A DNA stretch of 64,000 nt from Streptomyces sp. CB01881. GTDB lineage: Bacteria > Actinomycetota > Actinomycetes > Streptomycetales > Streptomycetaceae. A program made the position numbers and the translations under genes. Numbering within the stretch: position 1 is the first letter of the stretch; each line of letters begins with the position of its first letter. Under the pieces are notes generated by a model. It saw only the letters and a program-made list of their open reading frames with translations. It had not been told where the DNA came from and made no database searches. Where the stretch lies: assembly GCF_002953255.1 (NCBI RefSeq), contig NZ_CP026498.1, positions 1,907,291 through 1,971,290 of the forward strand, given 5' to 3'. This document shows, in pieces, positions 7,862 to 16,393 of the stretch.

Positions 7862-8746
7862 TCAGAGCCGCCGCAGGCGCTCCTCGTCGGGCGTCCGGGG
7901 GCAGGTGATGCAGGCGGAGTCCGGGCGGATCGCGTAGTAGAGGCAGCAGCCGAGGCGGGTCCGGGTGGGGTGGCTGCGGCCGTCCGCGCCGTGCAGGGTC
8001 CGGAAGGCGGCGGCGCCGACGAGGGGTTCGGTCCCGCCGGGCAGAACGGCCTCGGCGGCGGCGACGGCCCCGGCCACCCCGGCCGGCTCGGCCGCCCCGG
8101 CGGGCAGCGACGATCCGTCGGGCTGTGACGATCCGCCGGAGCGCTCGTCGAGCATCCGGCCGAGGTACCAGACCGCGGAGGCCAGATCGTCCGTGACCAT
8201 GCCCCAGAGCGCCCGGGTGCCGCGCCGGGTGGGCCCGGCGAACGCGGCGAGCAGCGGCTCGACGTGCGCCACGACCGCGGCGCGCAGCTCGGCGCGGAGC
8301 TCGTCGTCGCCGGGAAGGCTCACGTGGGCCCGCGGGCGGAGCGCGAGGTCGCCGGTGGGGGCGTGCAGCCAGAGGTCCGCCGCATCGATCACGGGGACCC
8401 GGCGGGCGAGGTGCCAGGGGCCGGCGATCAGGACGGACACCGACCAGAGGTAGTGGTGCAGCAGCCGGGAGGCGGCGACGTGCGGGCGCGGGGCGGTGCC
8501 GTGTTCGGCGGCGACCGGGGCGATCCGGGCGGCCTCGCCGACCAGCGCCGCCTCCAGGGCCGCCGGGTCGGCGGCCAACTCGGCGGCGGAGTACCAGCCC
8601 TGGGCGCGCGACGGGGACGGCTCGCCGTCCGCGAGCAGGGCGAGCCGGAGGACGGGACAGAGCTCCGACAGCAGCCGGTAGTCCGCATGGAGGGGGGAGG
8701 CGTCCCGGCGCGCGGCGGGCATGGGTGTGGCGGTTCCCGAGATCAT
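7862..8746 (-). CDS. FhuF-type (2Fe-2S) ferric siderophore reductase
   Basis: The ATG at 8746 has a GGGAG Shine-Dalgarno about 5 bases upstream; GTG 8752 is an alternative. The 294-residue protein ends with GCCLYYAIRPDSACITCPRT, the C-C-x10-C-x2-C cluster that binds the [2Fe-2S] centre of FhuF-family ferric reductases. These reduce Fe(III)-siderophore in the cytoplasm to release iron. The central region (ASRLLHHYLWSVSVLIAGPW) matches the family's pattern. An iron box lies directly upstream, so expression should rise under iron starvation together with the adjacent siderophore locus. Confidence 0.88.
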   Translation of the reverse strand: MISGTATPMPAARRDASPLHADYRLLSELCPVLRLALLADGEPSPSRAQGWYSAAELAADPAALEAALVGEAARIAPVAAEHGTAPRPHVAASRLLHHYLWSVSVLIAGPWHLARRVPVIDAADLWLHAPTGDLALRPRAHVSLPGDDELRAELRAAVVAHVEPLLAAFAGPTRRGTRALWGMVTDDLASAVWYLGRMLDERSGGSSQPDGSSLPAGAAEPAGVAGAVAAAEAVLPGGTEPLVGAAAFRTLHGADGRSHPTRTRLGCCLYYAIRPDSACITCPRTPDEERLRRL

Positions 8747-8765
8747 CGGCACTCCCGAGCTCGAA

Positions 8766-8784
8766 TTAGGTGAGGCTCACCTTA
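8766..8784. promoter_or_regulatory. Iron box (DmdR/IdeR-type operator) upstream of FhuF-like gene
   Basis: TTAGGTGAGGCTCACCTTA is a near-perfect 19-bp match to the actinobacterial iron box TTAGGTTAGGCTCACCTAA bound by DmdR1/IdeR with Fe(II). It lies 20 bp upstream of the FhuF-like start codon, where repressor binding would block its promoter. Confidence 0.9.
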
Positions 8785-8930
8785 TAGGCACTCAGCGGTC
8801 GGTTCGCACGCGGGCGACGCCCGGGCGCAGTCGCTCCGGACGCGGCCAACGCCCGGGCACAGTCGGTCCGGACGCGGACAACGCCCAGGTGGGGACGGTC
8901 CGGGCCGAGCCGGGACAGAAGGGGCAAGGC

Positions 8931-8961
8931 TTGACAAATTTAGGGTTGCCTAACCTACTAT
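8931..8961 (+). promoter_or_regulatory. Iron-box-overlapped promoter for siderophore locus
   Basis: A consensus TTGACA (-35) at 8931-8936 and TACTAT (-10) at 8956-8961 are 19 bp apart. The iron box TTAGGGTTGCCTAACCTAC at 8940-8958 fills the spacer. Its arms TTAGG and CCTAA are intact. Iron-loaded DmdR/IdeR would occlude the promoter. It faces right, towards the disrupted uptake gene at 8970 and the siderophore operon. Confidence 0.85.
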
Positions 8962-8969
8962 CTCGCCTC

Positions 8970-9643
8970 GTGCTGACAACCGATCCGCCGGCCGCCCCGG
9001 CCCCGGCGGCGCCCCCGCCCTCCGTGGCGCGGCGGCCCCTACTGCCGGCCGCCGGAGTCGGCGTGCTCCTGCTCTGCGTCGCACCAACGCCATCGCGCCG
9101 ACCGTCCTCGCCGAGACCACCGGGTTCCCCTGGAAGGAGAACCCCGCCCTCTACGCGCAGGCGCTCGGCAAGGAGGCCGAGGCCAAGAAGGCGCCGGCTG
9201 ACCACGCGGCCCACGCCGCGAAGCTCGGCGAGGCGATCAGGGCCAAGTCCGGCGGCACCGCGCCGACCGCGTCGGTGGTCCGCTTCGTGGCCGGCCCGAC
9301 CCGGCTCTACCAGAAGCAGTCCTTCAGCGGTGTCGTGCTGAAGGACGTCGGCCTGGGCCGCCCGGCCTCGCAGGACGTCGACAAGTCGATGCTGGAGGTC
9401 AGCGCCGAGCAGATCGACCAGGCCGACGCCGGCCTGGTCTTCGTCACCGTCGCCGACGACCCGACCAGGACCAAGCGGAGCGAGGTCCAGGGCACCCCGG
9501 TCCGGCAGGGCCTGAACGCCGTCAGGAACAGCAAGGTGTTCAATGTGCCGGACGAGACCTGGATGTCCGGCACCGGCGTCCAGGCCGCCGACGCCATGCT
9601 CGGCGACATCGCCAAGGCCGCCGGCGTCGACGCGCCCAAGTAG
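8970..9643 (+). pseudogene. Deletion chimera: FecCD-type permease start fused to siderophore-binding-protein end
   Basis: From GTG 8970 about 37 codons read as a Pro/Ala-rich N-tail, then ARRPLLPAAGVGVLLLCVA, like the start of a FecCD-family siderophore permease. Near 9080 this breaks off. Another frame then continues NAIAPTVLAETTGFPWKEN to VDAPK and stops at 9643, matching the second half of an iron-siderophore binding protein (IAPTV, a long helix, VQAADAMLGDIAKA). The N-lobe, lipobox and rest of the permease are absent and the junction is out of frame. An internal deletion spanning two adjacent transport genes best explains it. Confidence 0.65.
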
Positions 9644-9650
9644 CGGCCGC

Positions 9651-9708
9651 CCGCGTGGGTGTGTGCGGGACGGGACCGCCCCGGCCCGTCCCGCACACAC
9701 CCACGCGG
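9651..9708 (+). terminator. 24-bp perfect-stem hairpin between uptake remnant and siderophore operon
   Basis: Bases 9651-9674 pair perfectly with 9685-9708 around a 10-nt loop (accgccccgg), starting 7 bp after the stop of the binding-protein remnant. The stem is 24 bp without mismatch. It should terminate or attenuate transcription from the iron-boxed promoter before the ATP-grasp gene at 9744, whose own promoter is not evident in the 35 bp left. Confidence 0.85.
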
Positions 9709-9743
9709 AACTCCCCCACCACACGGAGAGGACCAGCGCCGAC

Positions 9744-10997
9744 ATGCGGCTCTACCTGCTCGCCCTCAACCCCACCGACTCGGTCACCCAGGGGTTCCTG
9801 CCGGCCGCCGCCCGGCTCGGGCTCGACGTCACCGTGCTCACCGACCACGCCGAACCGCACCGACGCGCCTACGCCGGACTGGACTTCGCCCCTCAGGTGG
9901 TGGAGTGCGAGGTGCACGACTTCCGCGAGGTGATCGGAGTCGTGTCCCGGCACCGGGAGCGCGACGCCGCGACGGCGCAGGCGGCTGCGCGAACCGCCGG
10001 CTTCGCGCTCTTCAGCAACAGTGACCACCTGCAGACCCAGACCGCCCTGGCCGCCGAGTACTTCGGGCTGCCGGCCAAGGACTGGAAGGCCACCCTGCGG
10101 GCCAAGAACAAGGGCGAGCTCCGCCGCCACCTGGCCTCGGCGGGCGCCGACGCCGTCCGCTCGGCCGAGCTCGGTCCCGGCCAGGACCCCTCCGTACTGC
10201 GGGAGTCGGGCCTGCCGTTCCCGGTCGTGGTGAAACCGCGCGAGGGCGTCGCCAGCGAGGACGTCTCGCTGGCCGCCGACGCGGCCGAACTGGAGCAGCG
10301 CTGCAAGGAGATCCAGCACCGCCGGCCCGGAGCCGCCCTGGTCGTCGAGGAGTTCCTGGACGGGCCGTTGTGCACCCTGGAGACGCTCGGCGACGGGCGG
10401 CGGCGCCACGTCCTCGGCGGCTTCCGGACCAGGCTCTCCCCACCGCCGCACTTCATCGAGGAGATGCTGGAGTTCGTCCCCGCCCACCCGGCCGCGGTGG
10501 TGGCGCAGGTCCTCGCCCAGCTCGACGCGACCGGCGTCGGCCTCGGCGCCTGCCACACCGAGTTCGTCGTCCAGCCGGACGGCCGGGCCCGGATCATCGA
10601 GGTCAACTACCGCGCCATCGGCGACCAGTGCGACCTGATGCTCGCCGAGATCCTCGGCATTGCGCTCTTCGAGCACATCCTCTCCGTCCACCTCGGCCGC
10701 GAACTCCCCGCCGACCTCGGCGAGCGGTGCGCCGCCGCGCCGCTGCGCGCCCGCAACGAGCCGGTCTGCGCCGACCGGGCCGGCACCCTCACCGCCGCGC
10801 CCGGACCGTACGACGAGGAACGCGACGGCGTGCGGCTCGCCTACCGGCCGCTGCGCCCGCTCGGCGAACGGCACGAGCACTACCGCACCAACCGGGACTA
10901 CCTGGGCGTGATCTGGGCCGTCGGGCCCGAGCAGGCCGCCGTGGACGCCGCCGTCGCCCGCTTCGTCGCGGCCAACCGCTGGGAGATCACGCCGTGA
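9744..10997 (+). CDS. ATP-grasp ligase of NIS siderophore pathway (PvsA-like position)
   Basis: ATG 9744 follows GGAGAGG. The 417-residue protein has an ATP-grasp layout: a lysine in FPVVVKPREGVASEDVSL for nucleotide binding, the ALVVEEFLDGP strand, and the Mg-binding end CHTEFVVQPDGRARIIEVNYRAIGDQ. ATP-grasp enzymes form amide bonds through acyl phosphates. It starts the coupled series ATP-grasp / IucA-IucC / MFS / IucA-IucC / decarboxylase, the order of vibrioferrin pvsABCDE, where PvsA is the ATP-grasp ligase. Its stop overlaps the next GTG. The substrate here is unknown. Confidence 0.82.
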   Translation: MRLYLLALNPTDSVTQGFLPAAARLGLDVTVLTDHAEPHRRAYAGLDFAPQVVECEVHDFREVIGVVSRHRERDAATAQAAARTAGFALFSNSDHLQTQTALAAEYFGLPAKDWKATLRAKNKGELRRHLASAGADAVRSAELGPGQDPSVLRESGLPFPVVVKPREGVASEDVSLAADAAELEQRCKEIQHRRPGAALVVEEFLDGPLCTLETLGDGRRRHVLGGFRTRLSPPPHFIEEMLEFVPAHPAAVVAQVLAQLDATGVGLGACHTEFVVQPDGRARIIEVNYRAIGDQCDLMLAEILGIALFEHILSVHLGRELPADLGERCAAAPLRARNEPVCADRAGTLTAAPGPYDEERDGVRLAYRPLRPLGERHEHYRTNRDYLGVIWAVGPEQAAVDAAVARFVAANRWEITP

Positions 10998-12766
10998 ACG
11001 CCGCCCCCGTACCCCCCGCCGACGCGCTGACCCTGCGCGTCCTCTCCGCCCTGGTGCGCGAGGACGTCCTCGGGCTGCGCACCCGCGGCGCCGTCGAGGA
11101 ACGCGCGGACGGCCCCTGGCTCGTCCTCGCCGACGCCGGGGTCGCGCTGCCCGTCACCGCCGACGGCTTCCAGAGCGAGTACGCGGCCAGGCTGCCGCTG
11201 CTGGAGGCCGACGGCACCGGGCTCACCGACCCGGAACAGGCCGTGGCCGCCCTGGCCGGCCGCGCCGAGCCCGCGGACCGGCCCGGCTGGGCGGCCTTCG
11301 CCGAGGAGTGCCGGCAGACCCTCGCCACCATGGAGCTGCACGAACGCGTCCGGGGCGAGGTACACACCGCGCTCACCGACCTGTACGGCGCCGATCCGGC
11401 GTACTGGGCGGGCCCTGCGGCCGCCCTCGGCCACGACACCCTCGCCGCCCACCTCGACCACCCGGTCTACCCCACCGCGCGCGGCCGTTCCGGCCTCACC
11501 GAACCGCAACTGTGCTCCTACGCGCCCGAGTTCCACCCGGCCTTCGAACTGCGCTGGCTCGCCGTCCCGGCCGACCGGCTCAGCACGCACGGCGACCGGC
11601 CGCTGCCCAGCTGGTGGCCCACCCCGAGCTGGCTCGGCCTCGACCTGCCGGGCGGCGACGGCGCCTGGGCCACCCTGCCGGTCCACCCGCTGACCATCGG
11701 CGAACCGCTCACCGAGGCCCTGCGCGCGAGCGGCCTGGAGGGGCGAGCCGTCCTCGCCGGACGGCCGTACCTGACCGTGCTGCCCACCCTCTCGATGCGG
11801 ACCGTCGCCGTCGCCGAGGACCCCGTGCACCACCTCAAACTCCCGCTCGCCACCGCCACCCTGGGCCGGCTCAACCGCCGCACGATCAAGCCCGGCACAC
11901 TGCTCGACGGCGCCGCCGGCCAGCGGCTGGTCGAAGCCGTGCTGGAGCGCGAACCACGCTTCGCCGGCCGGATCCTGCACGCCGACGAACAGAGCTGGGC
12001 ACACGCCGGCCACGAGCTGCTGGCCGTTCTGCTGCGCCGCCACCCCTCCGGGCTCGACAGGTCCGTCACCGTGCCGCTGGCCGCCCTGCTCGCCCCGGCC
12101 CCCGGCGGGCGGCTGGTGATCGACCACCTCGCCGACCGCTTCCACGGCGGCGACCCCGTCGCCCTCTTCGACGCCCTGCTGGAGCTGCTGCTCGACTGGC
12201 AGACCACCCTCTTCGGCTACGGCATCGCGCTGGAGTCCCACCAGCAGAACACCTCGCTGGTGCTGGACGAGGACGGCGGACTGCGCCTGCTCTACAAGGA
12301 CGACGACGGGCCGCGCGTCCACACCACCCGGCTCGCCACCACCCTCGGCGAACTCGCCCCCGCACGCGACGAGTTCGACGACGCCCGGATCTTCTGCGAC
12401 GACGACCGGCCGCTGACCGACCTGTTCACCACCATCACCGGCCATCTCTGCACCGGCGCCCTGGCGTTCGGCCTCGCCGCCCACGGCCGCGCCGGACTCG
12501 ACGACCTGCTGACCCTGCTGCGCACGCGGCTGGCCGAGTCGGTCGACCGGATCGGACCGGCCGGCGAACCCCTTCGCGCCGCCCTGCTCGACGCCGAACG
12601 ACTGCCGGTCAAGGCGATGGTCACGGCCGGCACCCTGCTGACCAAGCAGCGCTCGGGCGCCGCCGACATCAACAAGCACTACACCGACGGCCCCAACTAC
12701 CTGCTGCCGCAGGCGTCCCCGCCACCGGCGAACGGCCGGCCGGCCGCCTCCCCGGGCGCCCGGTGA
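10994..12766 (+). CDS. IucA/IucC family NIS synthetase (first)
   Basis: GTG 10994 overlaps the upstream stop (GTGA). The 590-residue product has IucA/IucC synthetase landmarks: TLPVHPLTIGE, LPTLSMRTVAV, the ATP-site region VHHLKLPLATATLGRLNRR, ALESHQQNTSLVLDEDG (the conserved E-x-H-x-QN), YKDDDGPR, and a FhuF-like C-terminal domain ending in VKAMVTAGTLLTKQR. These enzymes adenylate a carboxylate, usually citrate or a derivative, and condense it with an amine or alcohol in the cytoplasm. It corresponds in position to PvsB. Its stop overlaps the next gene. Confidence 0.9.
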   Translation: MNAAPVPPADALTLRVLSALVREDVLGLRTRGAVEERADGPWLVLADAGVALPVTADGFQSEYAARLPLLEADGTGLTDPEQAVAALAGRAEPADRPGWAAFAEECRQTLATMELHERVRGEVHTALTDLYGADPAYWAGPAAALGHDTLAAHLDHPVYPTARGRSGLTEPQLCSYAPEFHPAFELRWLAVPADRLSTHGDRPLPSWWPTPSWLGLDLPGGDGAWATLPVHPLTIGEPLTEALRASGLEGRAVLAGRPYLTVLPTLSMRTVAVAEDPVHHLKLPLATATLGRLNRRTIKPGTLLDGAAGQRLVEAVLEREPRFAGRILHADEQSWAHAGHELLAVLLRRHPSGLDRSVTVPLAALLAPAPGGRLVIDHLADRFHGGDPVALFDALLELLLDWQTTLFGYGIALESHQQNTSLVLDEDGGLRLLYKDDDGPRVHTTRLATTLGELAPARDEFDDARIFCDDDRPLTDLFTTITGHLCTGALAFGLAAHGRAGLDDLLTLLRTRLAESVDRIGPAGEPLRAALLDAERLPVKAMVTAGTLLTKQRSGAADINKHYTDGPNYLLPQASPPPANGRPAASPGAR

Positions 12767-13128
12767 CCGTCGACGCGCTCGCGCAGCACTCCGGCAGCGG
12801 CACCAGCGACCCGCGGAGAACCGGCCGGCGCCAGGTGCACGCGGTGGCCGCCTGCTACTTCGTCGCCTCCTTCGCCGCGCTCGGCCTGGTCTGCCTGTCG
12901 GTGCTGGCCGCCGAGGCCGCCCGGGGCCGGGCGCCGGGCCGGATGTTCGGCACCCTCGAATTCGTCTCCAAGGGCGGCGCCGTGGCCGCCGGCGCCGTCG
13001 CGGCGCTGGCCGACGGCCGGTTCGGCGCCGCCTCCCCCGTGCTGGCGGGCACCGCCGCCGCACTGCCGGCCGCCGTCGCGGCCGCCGCACTCGCCGTCCC
13101 GTCCCGCAAGCGTTGGAGTCGCCGATGA
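12763..13128 (+). pseudogene. MFS siderophore exporter reduced to its C-terminal segment, coupling kept
   Basis: The frame from GTG 12763 to TGA 13128 encodes only 121 residues, against about 400 for an MFS exporter. After a 24-residue polar N-tail come about three membrane segments with PGRMFGTLEFVSKGGAVAAG, typical of the last third of such exporters. Both gene borders are intact: GTGA with the upstream synthetase and ATGA with the next. This suggests an in-frame internal deletion that preserved coupling. The position matches PvsC, the vibrioferrin exporter. A functional small membrane protein cannot be excluded. Confidence 0.6.
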
Positions 13129-14840
13129 CCCACGAACTACCCACCGCCGACCACGCGGTGGCCCACACCCTACTCAACTGCCTGCTGCGCGAGGTCTCCG
13201 CGCCCGAGCACCAGACCGCCGTCGCCGACGGCCGCCTGCTGCTCCGCCTGCCCCGGCGCGGCGTCCTGCTCCGGATCGCGCTGCGCCGCACCTCGCTGCT
13301 CGGCGCCCACCGCTTCACCGGCCCGGCCGAGGAGGAACGGCCCGGCGGCTGGTCCGAGGTGGACTGGCACGTGCTGGCCGGGTACGTCCGGGACGAGCTG
13401 GAGCTGCGCACCGGATCGGTCAACGAGGAGTTCCTGGAGCAGCTGACGTCCAGTCACGACGTGGTCCGCTCGGGGATGGAGGACCGCCCGGCGCCCGGCA
13501 CGGACCGCTACCTGGAGTCCGAGCAGGCCCTGCTCCTCGGCCACCGGTTCCACCCCGCGCCCAAGTCCCGCTCCGCCGAACGCGGCGACTGGCGGTCGTA
13601 CGCGCCCGAGTCCCGGGCGGCGTTCCGGCTGCACCACCTGGCCGTCCGCGAGGAGCTGGTCGCCGAGTCCTCGGCGGACCCGGCGGCGACCGCCCTGCTG
13701 GACGGACTGCGCGAGGCGCCGGCCGGCTACCGGCTGCTGCCCGCCCACCCCTGGCAGTACCAACTCGTGGCCGGACACCCGCTGTTGCGCGGCGCCCTGG
13801 AGAGCGGGGACGTCCTGGACCTCGGCCCCGGCGGCGAACCGTTCACCGCCACCGCCTCGGTCCGCACCCTGTACGGCACGGGCGCGTTCCTGAAGTTCAG
13901 CCTCAATGTGCGGATCACCAACTGCCTGCGCAAGAACGCCGCCTACGAGCTGACCGGCGCCGTGGCCCTGACCCGCCTGCTCGGCCCCGTACTCGCCGAC
14001 CTCGCCGAGCGGTTCCCCGGCGCCGCGATGCTGCGCGAGCCCGCCTTCCGCACACTTTCCCTGCCCGGCGCGGACGGCCGCCCGGACCGCTCGCTCTACG
14101 AGGGGTTCGGCCTGATCGTCCGCGAGGGCTTCGCGGACGCGCTGCACCCCGGCGTCACGCCGCTGCTGGCCGCGGCCGTCGCCGACGAGCACCCGACCAG
14201 CTCGGCGCACGTCTCGGCGCTGCTCGGGCCGGAGGCGGGCGTGCAGGAGGCCCTGGCCTGGTGGACGGCCTACCTGCGCCTGCTCGTTCCGCCGGTGCTC
14301 GCGGCCTACTTCGACCACGGCGTGGTCCTCGAACCGCACCTGCAGAACGTGCTGATCGGCGTGGACGCGGCCGGCCGGCCCGCCCAGGTGCTCTTCCGCG
14401 ACCTGGAGGGGACCAAGCTCGTCCCCGACCGCAACGCCGCTCTGCTCGCCGCCCTGCCGCCCGAGGTGGCCGGCCCGATGGCCTACGACGCCGAACGCGG
14501 CTGGGACCGGGTGGTCTACTGCCTGCTGGTCAACCACGTCGCCGAGCTGCTGGCCGCCCTCGCCGACCGCCACCCGGAGGCGGAGGGCGCGCTCTGGGAG
14601 GCCGTCCGGCGCGTCCTGGAGGAGTACGCCGCCGCCCACGGCCGTCCGCCCCGGCTGCGCGCCCTGCTCGCCGGGGTGCCGCTGCCCGCCAAGGCCAACC
14701 TGCTGACCCGCTGGGAGCGCCGCCCCGACCGCGAGGCCGGCTACGTCCGGCTGCCGTCCCCGCTCGCCCGCACCGTCCTCGCGGAGGCCGCGCACCTGCC
14801 GCCGCAGGGCGCGCGGACGCCGGCCCGGAGCGCCCGGTGA
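13125..14840 (+). CDS. IucA/IucC family NIS synthetase (second)
   Basis: ATG 13125 overlaps the stop before it. The 571-residue product is clearly of the IucA/IucC family but distinct from its neighbour: HRFHPAPKSR, LLPAHPWQYQL, TASVRTLYG, FLKFSLNVRITNCLRKN, VVLEPHLQNVLIGVD (E-x-H-x-QN), LFRDLEGTKL and the C-terminal LPAKANLLTRWERR. The HPxxK and HPWQ motifs are standard for ATP-binding NIS synthetases. It corresponds in position to PvsD, which in vibrioferrin acts on citrate. It is followed by a 114-bp gap before the decarboxylase. Confidence 0.9.
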   Translation: MTHELPTADHAVAHTLLNCLLREVSAPEHQTAVADGRLLLRLPRRGVLLRIALRRTSLLGAHRFTGPAEEERPGGWSEVDWHVLAGYVRDELELRTGSVNEEFLEQLTSSHDVVRSGMEDRPAPGTDRYLESEQALLLGHRFHPAPKSRSAERGDWRSYAPESRAAFRLHHLAVREELVAESSADPAATALLDGLREAPAGYRLLPAHPWQYQLVAGHPLLRGALESGDVLDLGPGGEPFTATASVRTLYGTGAFLKFSLNVRITNCLRKNAAYELTGAVALTRLLGPVLADLAERFPGAAMLREPAFRTLSLPGADGRPDRSLYEGFGLIVREGFADALHPGVTPLLAAAVADEHPTSSAHVSALLGPEAGVQEALAWWTAYLRLLVPPVLAAYFDHGVVLEPHLQNVLIGVDAAGRPAQVLFRDLEGTKLVPDRNAALLAALPPEVAGPMAYDAERGWDRVVYCLLVNHVAELLAALADRHPEAEGALWEAVRRVLEEYAAAHGRPPRLRALLAGVPLPAKANLLTRWERRPDREAGYVRLPSPLARTVLAEAAHLPPQGARTPARSAR

Positions 14841-14954
14841 GCCGGCCCCGCCTCCGCCGGAATGCAACGCCGGCCCTCGGCGGCCAACGGACCCGTGTGT
14901 CCGACGACTTGGAGTGTCCGATGACCTGGAACAGCCGATGAAGTGGAGCAGTCG

Positions 14955-16172
14955 ATGACCGAGGCCGTCCGCCGGCACGTCGCCGGGCTGGCGCCGGAGG
15001 CGCTGCCCGCCTTCGTCCACGACCTCGCGGCGCTGCGCTCGCACGCCGCCGCCGTCAGGGCCGCACTGCCCGCACGCGTCGAGCTCTACTACGCCGCCAA
15101 GGCCAACCCCGACGCGCCGCTGCTGACCGCCCTTCGTGACGCGGTCGACGGCTACGAGGTCTCCAGCGGGGGCGAGTTGGCGCACGTCCGGCAGGCCGTG
15201 CCGGGGGCGCCGCTGGCCTTCGGCGGGCCGGGCAAGACGCCCGCCGAGATCGTGGCCGCCGTCGACGCCGGGGTGCGCCGCTGGCACGTCGAGAGCGAGC
15301 AGGAGCTGCACCGGCTCGCCGCCGTCCTGGCCGACGACCGGCCGCAGGCCTGCGTGGACGTGCTGCTCCGGGTCAACCTGCCGGTGGGCCCGGGCACACT
15401 GGACACGGTGGCGCTCGCCATGGGCGGCCGCCCGACCCCGTTCGGCCTCGACCCGGACCGCGCCGAGGCGTGCGCCCGTCTGCTGACCGATCCGCTCGGC
15501 CCGTTCGCCCCGCTCCACCGGCGGCTGCGGCTGCGCGGCGTGCACGCCCACCTGGCGAGCGGGCTGGCGGCGGCCGGGCAACTGGCCGTCGCGGAACAGG
15601 TCGTCGGCTGGGCGGCCCGGCTGGCGCAGCGGCACGCGTTCAGGCTGGACGAGGTCAACGTGGGCGGCGGCATGGCCGTCGACTACGCCGACCCGCAGGC
15701 GCGCTTCGACTGGGCGGCCTTCGGCGCGGGCCTGGCCGGGCTGCTCGACCGGCACCCCGGGCTGACCCTGCGGATCGAGCCGGGCCGCGCCCTGACCGCC
15801 TACTGCGGCTGGTACGCCACCGAGGTGCTGGACGTGAAACAGAGCCACGGCGAGGACTTCGCGGTGGTCCGCGGCGGCACCCACCACCTGCGCACCCCGG
15901 CCACCCGGGGCCACGACCAGCCCTTCGCCGTACTGCCGGTCGACGCCTGGCCGCACCCCTGGGCGCGGCCGGCGGTCACCACCGGCCGTGCCACCCTGGC
16001 CGGCCAGCTCTGCACGCCGAAGGACGTCCTCGCCCGGGCCGCGCCGGCCGCGGACGGCCTCCGGACGGCGGACCGGGTGCTCTTCGCGATGGCGGGCGCG
16101 TACGGGTGGAACATCTCGCACCACGACTTCCTGATGCACCCCCGGCCGGGGTTCCACTACCTGGGCGGGTGA
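14955..16172 (+). CDS. Type III-fold PLP-dependent decarboxylase (PvsE/SbnH-like)
   Basis: ATG 14955 is preceded by GGAG. The 405-residue protein has an alanine-racemase/ornithine-decarboxylase fold: the PLP lysine is Lys49 in VELYYAAKANPD, then GYEVSSGGEL, RVNLPV, the glycine-rich VNVGGGMAVDY phosphate site and LRIEPGRALTA. In vibrioferrin (PvsE) and staphyloferrin B (SbnH) such enzymes decarboxylate an amino acid already amide-linked to citrate. Here it closes the pvs-like series, and a strong terminator follows. The substrate could be a citryl-serine or citryl-diamino-acid conjugate. Confidence 0.85.
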   Translation: MTEAVRRHVAGLAPEALPAFVHDLAALRSHAAAVRAALPARVELYYAAKANPDAPLLTALRDAVDGYEVSSGGELAHVRQAVPGAPLAFGGPGKTPAEIVAAVDAGVRRWHVESEQELHRLAAVLADDRPQACVDVLLRVNLPVGPGTLDTVALAMGGRPTPFGLDPDRAEACARLLTDPLGPFAPLHRRLRLRGVHAHLASGLAAAGQLAVAEQVVGWAARLAQRHAFRLDEVNVGGGMAVDYADPQARFDWAAFGAGLAGLLDRHPGLTLRIEPGRALTAYCGWYATEVLDVKQSHGEDFAVVRGGTHHLRTPATRGHDQPFAVLPVDAWPHPWARPAVTTGRATLAGQLCTPKDVLARAAPAADGLRTADRVLFAMAGAYGWNISHHDFLMHPRPGFHYLGG

Positions 16173-16249
16173 GAGCCGGGCCATGACGGCCATGACGGCC
16201 CTGGCGGCCCTGGCGGGCCTGGCGGGCCTTCGCGGCCGGCGGCCGTGGG

Positions 16250-16287
16250 CCTTCGGCTGACAGATTTCGGAATCTGTCAGCCGAAGG
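16250..16287 (+). terminator. 17-bp perfect-stem terminator after siderophore operon
   Basis: CCTTCGGCTGACAGATT (16250-16266) pairs perfectly with 16271-16287 around a TCGG tetraloop, 78 bp after the decarboxylase stop. Between lie 9-bp near-repeats (catgacggc, ccctggcgg; 16183-16232). Confidence 0.9.
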
Positions 16288-16393
16288 TCCGCAGCCCCGG
16301 GCCGTCAGCCGCCACTCCCCCGTCCGAGGGGGCTGCCGCAGGTCAGCACCGCACAGGCGTGCGAGAGTGGTAGCCAGCGAAGGGAGCGCGGAC

